A stretch of DNA of 64,000 bases from Nocardia sp. alder85J (GTDB lineage: Bacteria > Actinomycetota > Actinomycetes > Mycobacteriales > Mycobacteriaceae), in assembly GCF_020176955.2 (NCBI RefSeq), contig NZ_JAIUCZ020000011.1, positions 186,001 to 250,000 of the forward strand, in the 5' to 3' direction. Position numbers and translations under genes: made by a program. The notes beneath the pieces are model-generated. The model was not told the origin of the DNA and made no database searches. It saw nothing but the letters and a program-made list of their open reading frames with translations. Shown here in pieces: positions 9,948-17,591 of this stretch (its first letter is position 1; each line of letters starts with the position of its first letter).

Positions 9948-10873
9948 GCGATGAATTCCGTTCCGGGTTCGTCTGTTTCGTCGGCCGGCCGAACACCGGC
10001 AAGTCGACGCTCACCAATGCCATGGTGGGGCAGAAGATCGCGATCACGTCCTCCCGCCCGCAGACCACCCGGCACACCATCCGCGGCATCGTGCACCGCG
10101 AGCACGCGCAGCTGATCCTGGTCGACACCCCCGGCCTGCACCGGCCCCGCACGCTGCTCGGCCAGCGGCTCAACGATCTGGTGCGCGACACCTATTCGGA
10201 GGTCGACGCGATCGCCCTGTGCATCCCGGCCGACGAGAAGATCGGGCCGGGCGACCGCTGGATCGTGCAGCAGATCAACCAGATGGCCCCGAAGACGACG
10301 CTGATCGGTGTGGTCACCAAGATCGACAAGGTGGATCGCGGCGCCGTCGCCGAACAACTGCTGGCGCTCTCGCAACTGCTCGGCCCGGCGGCCGAGGTGG
10401 TGCCGGTGTCGGCGGTGCGGGGTGAGCAGGTGGAGGTGCTCGTCGACGTCATCGCGTCGAAACTGCCGGAGGGACCGGCCTTCTACCCCGACGGCGAACT
10501 CACCGACGAGCCCGAGGAGACGCTCATGGCCGAGCTGATCCGCGAGGCCGCGCTGGAGGGCGTCCGCGACGAACTGCCGCATTCGCTGGCGGTGGTCATC
10601 GAGGAGGTGCTGCCGCGCGAAGCCGAGGACGGCGAGGAGGAAGCGCCGAAATCCGGTGAGCTGCTGGACGTGCACGCGATCCTCTACGTGGAACGGCCCA
10701 GTCAGAAGGCGATCGTCATCGGCCGCGGCGGATCCCGGCTGAAGGAGGTCGGCACCGCCGCCCGCAAGCAGATCGAGCATCTGCTCGGCACCCGCATCTA
10801 CCTGCACCTGCACGTGAAGGTCGCCAAGGATTGGCAGCGGGATCCGAAACAGCTGGGCAGGCTGGGGTTCTGA
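9944..10873 (+). CDS. era: GTPase Era
   Basis: Era binds the 3' end of 16S rRNA and assists small-subunit assembly. The 309-residue protein has the GTPase G1 loop GRPNTGKS (residues 14-21), G3 DTPGLH, G4 TKID and a C-terminal KH RNA-binding domain (VIGRGGSRLKEVG near residue 265). It overlaps the upstream gene by 4 nt, and its stop lies only 3 nt from the stop of the convergent amidase. Confidence 0.96.
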   Translation: MSDEFRSGFVCFVGRPNTGKSTLTNAMVGQKIAITSSRPQTTRHTIRGIVHREHAQLILVDTPGLHRPRTLLGQRLNDLVRDTYSEVDAIALCIPADEKIGPGDRWIVQQINQMAPKTTLIGVVTKIDKVDRGAVAEQLLALSQLLGPAAEVVPVSAVRGEQVEVLVDVIASKLPEGPAFYPDGELTDEPEETLMAELIREAALEGVRDELPHSLAVVIEEVLPREAEDGEEEAPKSGELLDVHAILYVERPSQKAIVIGRGGSRLKEVGTAARKQIEHLLGTRIYLHLHVKVAKDWQRDPKQLGRLGF

Positions 10874-10876
10874 CCG

Positions 10877-12292
10877 TCATCCGGCCTGCCACCAGGGCCG
10901 TGGCCGGACCCGCTCCCAGTGCAGCTCCGATTCCAATTGGGCGGCAACGGAGATCAGCAGGGCGTCCGAATTCGCGGGGCCCATCAGTTGCGCGCCGACC
11001 GGCAGCCCGGCGCCGGTGAACCCGGCGGGAACGTTGACACTGGGCCAGCCCAGCACGTTCCACGGCCAGGTGTAGGGGCAGGCGGCGGTGATGAGGGCGT
11101 CGGTGGCGAAGCTGCCCAGGCCGTCCATGGCGTGCACCGGCGGCGGGGGAGTGGCGGTGGTGGGGGCGAGCACCAGATCGTGGTCGTGGAAGAAGCGGCC
11201 GATGCGCTTGTGCAGCAACGGCTCCAGCGCCCGGGACAGCGCCAGCGCGGGCCCGGCCAGCCACCGGCCGGTGGCGGCGTTGGCGCGGGTCCGTGGATCC
11301 ACCTGGGCGCCGGGAAGTTTCGCCAGCTCGGCCCGCACCCCCGCCATCGAGCGGGGCAGGAACGCGGCGCCGATCAGCAGGCCGTAGTGCAGGTCGGCGA
11401 CGGTGACCGTATGGCCGAGGCGGCGCAGCACCGCCGCGGTCTCGTGTACCGCCGCGGCCACCTCGGGATCCAGTGCGGTCCGGGTGGCGGTGAACGGAAT
11501 ACGCAGGGACAGAGCGATTCTCAGCTTTCCCGGATCGCGGCCCACGGCCTCGGACGCGCTGATCGCCGGTGGCGTGTGCCGATCACCGGGATGTGGTCCG
11601 GCGGCGATGTCGAGCAGCAGCGCGGCGTCGGCGACGGTCCGGGCCAGCGGCCCGTTGACGGTGAGCCCGTGGAACGATTCCGCGCGCGGCCAGGTCGAGA
11701 TGCGGCCGCGCTGCGGTTTGATGCCGACCAGGTGGGTCCAGGCGGCGGGGATGCGCACCGATCCGGCGCCGTCGGAACCCAGTGCGGCGGGCAGCAATCC
11801 GGCCGCGACCGCCGCCGCGGCGCCGCCGGAGGAGCCGCCGGGGGTGTGCTCGGCGTGCCACGGGTTGCGGGTGTAGCCGAAGGCGGCGGCGTCGGTGAAC
11901 GGCCACTGCCCGATCTCGCAGGTGTTGGTCTTGCCCACGACCACCGCTCCCGCCGCCCGCAACCGGCGCACCGCCTCGGCATCCTCGGCCTGCGGCGGGA
12001 ACTCGCCGCCGCAGCCGAAGGCCGTTGGCGCACCGGCGATGTCGGTGTCGTCCTTGATGGCGATCGGCACGCCGAGCAGCGGTGCGCGCGCACCCTCGGC
12101 GCGGCGGCGATCGGCCGCGGCGGCCTCGGCCAGCGCCTCGGTGCGGCGGATCACGCGGAAGGCGTTGAGGGTGGGCTGCGTCGCCTCGATCCCGTCCAGG
12201 ACGGCCGTCGTCGCGGCCACCGAGGTCACGCTGCCGCCGGCGATCGCGGCCGCCAACTCGGTCAGTCCCGGTTGCTGTTTCGATGCCGTCAT
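10877..12292 (-). CDS. Amidase (amidase-signature family, AmiA2-like)
   Basis: The 471-residue enzyme belongs to the amidase-signature family, which hydrolyses carboxamides through a Ser-cisSer-Lys triad. The Gly/Ser-rich signature (GGSSGGAAAAVAAGLLPAALGSDGAGSVRIPAAW) holds both serines, and the lysine is in IAIKDD near residue 77. AGGGAGGAG lies just before ATG 12292. The gene is inverted relative to its neighbours, as amiA2 (Rv2363) is between era and recO in M. tuberculosis. The natural substrate cannot be predicted. Confidence 0.9.
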   Translation of the reverse strand: MTASKQQPGLTELAAAIAGGSVTSVAATTAVLDGIEATQPTLNAFRVIRRTEALAEAAAADRRRAEGARAPLLGVPIAIKDDTDIAGAPTAFGCGGEFPPQAEDAEAVRRLRAAGAVVVGKTNTCEIGQWPFTDAAAFGYTRNPWHAEHTPGGSSGGAAAAVAAGLLPAALGSDGAGSVRIPAAWTHLVGIKPQRGRISTWPRAESFHGLTVNGPLARTVADAALLLDIAAGPHPGDRHTPPAISASEAVGRDPGKLRIALSLRIPFTATRTALDPEVAAAVHETAAVLRRLGHTVTVADLHYGLLIGAAFLPRSMAGVRAELAKLPGAQVDPRTRANAATGRWLAGPALALSRALEPLLHKRIGRFFHDHDLVLAPTTATPPPPVHAMDGLGSFATDALITAACPYTWPWNVLGWPSVNVPAGFTGAGLPVGAQLMGPANSDALLISVAAQLESELHWERVRPRPWWQAG

Positions 12293-12445
12293 CGTGAACT
12301 CCTCCCTGCCGCAGGAACGCTAGCGGCCCGCCGGTCGAATATCCATGATCGGGAAGCACCCTCCGGACATTTTCCGGGCCGGGTAGCGGGACCGTGTCCG
12401 AATTGTGGCTCGCAGTCCCGGCCGGGTGACCTTACGATCCACGGC

Positions 12446-12868
12446 GTGAAGTGGATGCCGCGGGTCTTCGGTGTGAAAGAGCTACCACCCCAATTGCGTT
12501 CGGACCTCGAAGCGGAGGGGATGGTGGTGTTCGCCCCGTTCAGCGGGTCGCTGGCCCGTCGCAATCACCGGACCGCGCTGCATTATTCGTCGGCCAGCTG
12601 GGAGAACATCGACGGCGGCACCGTGGCGCTGAGCCGCCGCCGGCTGGTGATCTGGGGCAACCGTCAGACCCTGGTCGAGGCGCCGCTCGGCCATCCGGGT
12701 CTCACCGTGGACCTGCGCGGCCCGGAGCAGGTGTCGGTGGAGGTCGACCAGTTCGCGATCGGCCAGGCCGGATCCGGCTGGATGACCCTGCTGCTGCGCA
12801 CCCTGCAAGGCCCGCGCATCGCCCAGGTGTACGGTGACGCCGGTCACCAGTGGTCGGCCTTCCACTGA
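12446..12868 (+). CDS. Conserved protein of unknown function
   Basis: The 140-residue product (VKWMPRVFGVKELPPQLRSDLEAEG...) contains no domain I can name. It is predicted soluble and looks mostly beta-stranded (GTVALSRRRLVIWGN, VSVEVDQFAIG), somewhat like a PH-type fold. TACGAT at 12433-12438 is 7 nt from GTG 12446, suggesting a leaderless mRNA; ATG 12455 is an alternative start. It is divergent from the amidase and sits upstream of recO. Confidence 0.72.
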   Translation: MKWMPRVFGVKELPPQLRSDLEAEGMVVFAPFSGSLARRNHRTALHYSSASWENIDGGTVALSRRRLVIWGNRQTLVEAPLGHPGLTVDLRGPEQVSVEVDQFAIGQAGSGWMTLLLRTLQGPRIAQVYGDAGHQWSAFH

Positions 12869-13065
12869 CTCGCGGTGATCCGGGTGTTTGCCGACTCGAG
12901 TATTCGCCGGACCCGCGTCTCCCGTCGAGTCGTTCAGTTCACGTCCACCGGTTCCCGGCGGTCCGCGTTCGAGGGGTCCGGGTTCGCTCCGCTCGGGTGG
13001 TCTGCCTCGGCCGCGCTCGGGGCGGTCCCCGTCCGGTCGGCGGGGAAGCGTGCGAGGATGGCGGG

Positions 13066-13839
13066 GTGCGTGTCTACCGGGACCAGGCGGTCGTGCTGCG
13101 CCAGCACAAGCTGGGCGAGGCCGATCGCATCGTCACGCTGCTGACGCGACAGCACGGGCTGGTGCGCGCGGTGGCGAAGGGGGTGCGGCGTACCCGCTCG
13201 AAGTTCGGCGCGCGACTGGAACCGTTCGCCTATGTCGACGTGCAGTTGTATCCCGGCCGCAGCTTGGACACCGTCACCCAGGTACACACCGTGGAGGCGT
13301 TCGCCTCCGACATCGTCGCCGACTACGGCCGCTACACCACCGCCTGCGCGGTCCTGGAGACCGCCGAACGCCTGGCCGGTGAGGAGCGCGCCCCCGCCCC
13401 CCGCCTGCACACCCTGACCGCGGGCGCCCTGCGCGCCATCGCCGCCGGCCACCGTCCGCACGAGCTGATCCTCGACGCATTCCTGTTGCGCGCCATGGGT
13501 TTCGCCGGCTGGGCGCCAGCCCTGGACGAATGCGCCCGCTGCGCGACCCCCGGCCCGCACCGCGCCTTCCACGTCGCCGCCGGCGGCGCGGTCTGCGTGC
13601 ACTGCCGTCCACCGGGCGCGGCCACCCCGGCCCTGGGTGTCCTGGACCTGATGAGCGCCCTGCACCGCGGCGACTGGAGCGGCGTGGACGCCGTTCCCAC
13701 CGGAATACGCCGCCAGGCCAGCGGCCTCACCGCCGCCCACCTGCAATGGCATCTGGAGCGCCAACTCCGCACCCTGCCCCTGATCGAGCGCACCCGCCCG
13801 CACGGGGCCGTCGAGGCCGCCGACAGCCGGGTCGGCTGA
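13066..13839 (+). CDS. recO: DNA repair protein RecO
   Basis: RecO loads RecA onto SSB-coated DNA together with RecR. The 257-residue product begins VRVYRDQAVVLRQHKLGEADRIVTLLT, the typical N-terminal OB fold, followed by a helical domain with a zinc site (CARC near residue 160, CVHC near residue 182). GTG 13066 was chosen because conservation starts there. The gene keeps its position downstream of era and the amidase, but uppS, its neighbour in M. tuberculosis, is about 6.3 kb further on. Confidence 0.93.
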   Translation: MRVYRDQAVVLRQHKLGEADRIVTLLTRQHGLVRAVAKGVRRTRSKFGARLEPFAYVDVQLYPGRSLDTVTQVHTVEAFASDIVADYGRYTTACAVLETAERLAGEERAPAPRLHTLTAGALRAIAAGHRPHELILDAFLLRAMGFAGWAPALDECARCATPGPHRAFHVAAGGAVCVHCRPPGAATPALGVLDLMSALHRGDWSGVDAVPTGIRRQASGLTAAHLQWHLERQLRTLPLIERTRPHGAVEAADSRVG

Positions 13840-14058
13840 ACCCTCGGGCCACCGGCCATCCGTGCGGTGCGCCGGGCCGACAGTCGTGTGGTGCGCAGCG
13901 CACAACCGCCGTGCCGGGCTCGCCGTGTCCGCTGCGGTGCCGGGTCATCGTGTCGGCCGTGCGGTGTCTCCGTCCGCGTCTCGTCGTCGGGGCGGATTGT
14001 CGGTCGTCTCCGCTAGATTCCGTGCCGAGTAGGACCGCACGAGCATTCGGGGGACGAA

Positions 14059-16512
14059 TTGACACACATCGCAACGACATCCGGTCTCCGCGTCGTCGGC
14101 GCCGCGCTCGGTGAGGCCGGCGCGGAGGACCTTCCCGAGCTGCTGGTATCGCCACCATGGTTGCAGCGCAAGCGGATTCGGCCGCGTGTGGTCGAGGTGG
14201 CGGCGGTGCATCGGCCGTTTCGGCTGGAATGGCTGCCGGGTGAGCGGCAACGCTGGGCCGACACTCCGCCTCGCCGCACCGGTAGCGACGAGGCGTGGCA
14301 GCACGAGATCGAGGCGATGCGGGCCACGCCTCACAATCGGGTCGTCGAGGTGCTGGCCGACGCGCCCGAACATCTCGCCCGCCCGCATCTGGCCTGGCTG
14401 CCGGAACTCCCGATCCACGGCCGCATCCCGTTCTGGTACCAGGACGAATACGGCTACATGCAGGCCAGATTGGACAGCCATCTGCGGCTGCTCGGCCGCT
14501 ACGGCGACGAGGTGGTCACCTTCCTCGCCGAGGGCACACCGACGCACGCATGGGGTTCGGGAAGCCTCTGGGAGCCCGTCGTCGGCACGGATGTCACCTG
14601 GATGATGGTGGACTGGCTGGACGACAGCCAGGAACGAATCAGCCGCAACTGGTTCCGCCGGCACGCCGCGGCGGCCGCCCGCGATCTGATCCCCGCCGCG
14701 GTCGGTTCCGTGGTGAAGCAACGCCGTGCCGCGGAGCGGGTGTTGCGGATGCTGGACCGTTCGGGGCACCGGGCCGAGGTGCTGGCGGCGGCGGCCGAGT
14801 TCGGCGACGAGGTCTACGGGGTCGTCATCGAATGCCTGGACGGTGACCCGTTGCTGTGGCTGCCCACTCGGGTGCCGAAGCCGCCCGAGTGGGTGCGGCT
14901 CGCCGCGCTGCCCAGGATCCGGTTGCGGGATCGGGCCCTCGCGCTACCGGAATCGGCGGTCGCCCATCTCGTCAGCATGCTGATGATGTGCCGTCCGGAC
15001 GATGATTACGCCGGTGTGCGCGCGGTCGCGGAGGTGGTGGACCCGGCCTCCGCGGGCGAGTTCGCCTGGGCGCTGTTCCGTGCCTGGCAGGCGGCCCGCT
15101 TCCCGGCCAAGCGCAACTTCTGGCCGCTACGAGCGCTGGGCCTGCTCGGCAACGACGACACCGCCGCGCGGTTGCGCCGCCTCGCGGAAACGGAGAAGGC
15201 GATCAACCGGGCCGTGGAGGCCGTCGACATGCTGGTGATGATCGGCACCGCCAACGCCTGCATGCAGTTGCAGCTGTTGCGGGAGGCCTCGGTCTCGAAG
15301 ATGTTGCGCCGCAAGGTCGAACGCGCCATCCGAGATGTCTGCGAACGACAGGGCAGCACCGAGGCGGAGTTCGCCGACCGGGCCGTCCCGGATCTCGGTC
15401 TCTCGGCGGCGGGCACCATGATGGTGGACTACGGGACGCGGCGATTCGTGGTCGGCTTGGACGCGCAGTTGCGGCCGGTGGTCCGCGATGAGGACGGCAC
15501 TCCCCGCGCCACCCTGCCGAAGCCGGGGAAGTCCGACGATCCGGCGGTGGCGCTGGCAGCGCACACCGCCTATGGCTCCTTCAAGAAGCTGTTGCAGTCC
15601 GCGGTCACCGATCAGTCGGCGCGCCTGGAGGCGGCGATGGTGCGCCGCCGCCGCTGGACCGCCGAAACCCACCGCCAGATCTTCCTGGACCATCCGCTCC
15701 TGAAGCAGCTGGCCATGCGACTGGTGTGGGTGGTGTTCGCCCCACCCGGCGCGGATCTCCGGCCCGCGGTCCCTGCGGGCATGGTCGCCGGCGGTACGGC
15801 CCACGAAGGTTCGAGCTTCGAGGACCACGCCGCTGCCAGTGCCCCGGTGGAAAGCGGGCTCGGTGATCGTGCGGCTGTGGCTGACGGCATTGCCGCTGAG
15901 CGCGTTGCGGCCGCCGGCGGCGCCGCGGCGGAGTCTGCTGCCGGTGGCGAGGTCGGTGAGCAGATTGCCCCCGGGGCCATCGGATTCGGTGAGCGCGTCG
16001 TCGGTGCGTTCCGTGTCGATGCCGATGGCACGCTCGCCGATGTCCACGACGAGCTGCTCACCTTGCCCGACGATGCGATCGTCGGGGTGGCGCACCCGCT
16101 GGATCTGGGTGAGAGTCTGGCCGCCTGGTCGGAGGTGTTCGCCGATTATCAACTACTGCAACCATTTTCGCAGCTCGAGCGGGCTGTCTTCGCGCCGGGG
16201 TGTGCGGAGGTCGAGGCGGGTGTGGAGCGGTATCGCGGCATGGTGGTGCCCACCGGGCGGATTCTGCGGCTGGTATCGCACGGGTGGAAGAAGGGGTATC
16301 CGAGCGATGGGGTGATCGGATTCGTGAGTGTGCCGGTGGGTGAGGGTGGTTCGGTGCAGGTGCGATTTCGTCCCGGGATCGAGGGCCGGAACCCGATGAG
16401 CAATCCGGAGCAGACGGTCGAGGCGGTCACGTTGGCCGACGTGGACGGACTGGTGGCGTTGGGCCCGGTCGTCGTCTCCGAATTGCTGCGGGATCTGGAG
16501 TCGCTGCGGTGA
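14059..16512 (+). CDS. DUF4132 domain-containing large protein
   Basis: The 817-residue protein has no signal peptide or membrane helix. The middle is helical and repeat-like (residues ~200-450), and the C-terminal part (residues ~450-815) resembles DUF4132, with AETHRQIFLDHPLLKQLAMRLVWVVF and FSQLERAVF as the most recognisable stretches. An Ala/Gly-rich, probably disordered insert (residues ~575-640) interrupts the domain. TTG 14059 is preceded by GGGGGA at 14049-14054, and TAGATT at 14014-14019 is a likely -10 box. DUF4132/WGR-type proteins are of unknown function. It converges with the terpene genes (14-nt gap) and may be part of the same insertion. Confidence 0.75.
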   Translation: MTHIATTSGLRVVGAALGEAGAEDLPELLVSPPWLQRKRIRPRVVEVAAVHRPFRLEWLPGERQRWADTPPRRTGSDEAWQHEIEAMRATPHNRVVEVLADAPEHLARPHLAWLPELPIHGRIPFWYQDEYGYMQARLDSHLRLLGRYGDEVVTFLAEGTPTHAWGSGSLWEPVVGTDVTWMMVDWLDDSQERISRNWFRRHAAAAARDLIPAAVGSVVKQRRAAERVLRMLDRSGHRAEVLAAAAEFGDEVYGVVIECLDGDPLLWLPTRVPKPPEWVRLAALPRIRLRDRALALPESAVAHLVSMLMMCRPDDDYAGVRAVAEVVDPASAGEFAWALFRAWQAARFPAKRNFWPLRALGLLGNDDTAARLRRLAETEKAINRAVEAVDMLVMIGTANACMQLQLLREASVSKMLRRKVERAIRDVCERQGSTEAEFADRAVPDLGLSAAGTMMVDYGTRRFVVGLDAQLRPVVRDEDGTPRATLPKPGKSDDPAVALAAHTAYGSFKKLLQSAVTDQSARLEAAMVRRRRWTAETHRQIFLDHPLLKQLAMRLVWVVFAPPGADLRPAVPAGMVAGGTAHEGSSFEDHAAASAPVESGLGDRAAVADGIAAERVAAAGGAAAESAAGGEVGEQIAPGAIGFGERVVGAFRVDADGTLADVHDELLTLPDDAIVGVAHPLDLGESLAAWSEVFADYQLLQPFSQLERAVFAPGCAEVEAGVERYRGMVVPTGRILRLVSHGWKKGYPSDGVIGFVSVPVGEGGSVQVRFRPGIEGRNPMSNPEQTVEAVTLADVDGLVALGPVVVSELLRDLESLR

Positions 16513-16526
16513 GCGGTGGGCGGGGT

Positions 16527-17591
16527 TCAGCGGTCGCGGTGGACCACGGCGTCGGCGAGGTGGAGCAGGTCGGCGGCGGCCGGATGGTCCAGCAGCGGGC
16601 CGATCGCGGAGTGCAGGTAGCGCTGGGATTCGGTGTGCGCCCACTGCTTTCCACCGGCCGCGACGATCAGGTCGGCGGCGCGGGCGACCTCGGCGGGGCT
16701 CAGGGGGTGGTTCGCGCGGTAGAGCGCTTCCAGGTCGCGCCCGGCGGAGGTGGCGGAGGTGAGGGCGGCGACCACCGGCAGGGAGCGTTTGCGCCGAATC
16801 AGGTCGTTGCCGACCGGTTTTCCGGTGCGGGCCGGGTCGCCCCAGATCCCGAGCAGGTCGTCGACCAGTTGGAAGGCGACGCCCAGTTCGCGGCCGAACC
16901 AGTTCATCCGCTCGACGACGGGCGGCGGGGCGGACGCGGCGAGTGCGCCCAGGACGCAGGCGCAGCCGAGCAGGGAGCTGGTCTTCTGCTGGACCGTGGT
17001 GAGGCATTCGTCGACGGTGATGTGCTGGCGGGTCTCGAAGGCGCAGTCGCGCTGCTGGCCCAGGCACAGCTCGATGACGCTGTCGGTCAGCTGGATCACC
17101 GACTGCGGCGACGACACCGGGGCCTCGGCGAGGGTGCGCACGGCCAGGCCGTGCATGGCGTCGCCGACCAGAATCGCGTTGTCGATACCCCACACCCGCC
17201 ACACCGTCGGGCGGCCCCGGCGCAACGCGTCCCGATCCATGACGTCGTCGTGGATGAGGGTGAAATTGTGCACGAGTTCGATCGCGGCGGCGGCGTGCAC
17301 GGCCGTCTCCGGTGTGCCACCGGCGGCGGCGGTGGCGGCCAGCACCAGGGCCGGCCGCATGCCCTTCCCGGAGCCGGTGGCGGTCTCGGTGCCGTGCTCG
17401 TCCCACAGGCCGAGGTGGTACCCGGACATGAGCCGCAGTTCGCCGGGCAGTGAGTCGATCGCGGTGCGCAGCAACGGTTTCGTCAGGAACTGGGCCCGGG
17501 TGAGGACGAGCCGGGCCTGAGCGGAGGATCCGCGCCGGGGCTCGGGCGGGAAGGATGCGCCGAAATCGGCATCGGCGGTCGCTGTGCTCAT
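16527..17591 (-). CDS. Polyprenyl diphosphate synthase (FPP/GGPP synthase-like)
   Basis: Isoprenyl diphosphate synthases condense IPP with allylic diphosphates. The 354-residue enzyme has the first Asp-rich motif as DDVMD (D115, D116, D119). The second appears as DDLLGIWGD (D244, D245), with Gly in place of the last Asp, a form frequent in actinobacterial members. It overlaps the terpene cyclase gene upstream by 4 nt (17588-17591), so the two are co-translated and this enzyme most likely supplies FPP to the cyclase. Product chain length cannot be read from the sequence. Confidence 0.9.
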   Translation of the reverse strand: MSTATADADFGASFPPEPRRGSSAQARLVLTRAQFLTKPLLRTAIDSLPGELRLMSGYHLGLWDEHGTETATGSGKGMRPALVLAATAAAGGTPETAVHAAAAIELVHNFTLIHDDVMDRDALRRGRPTVWRVWGIDNAILVGDAMHGLAVRTLAEAPVSSPQSVIQLTDSVIELCLGQQRDCAFETRQHITVDECLTTVQQKTSSLLGCACVLGALAASAPPPVVERMNWFGRELGVAFQLVDDLLGIWGDPARTGKPVGNDLIRRKRSLPVVAALTSATSAGRDLEALYRANHPLSPAEVARAADLIVAAGGKQWAHTESQRYLHSAIGPLLDHPAAADLLHLADAVVHRDR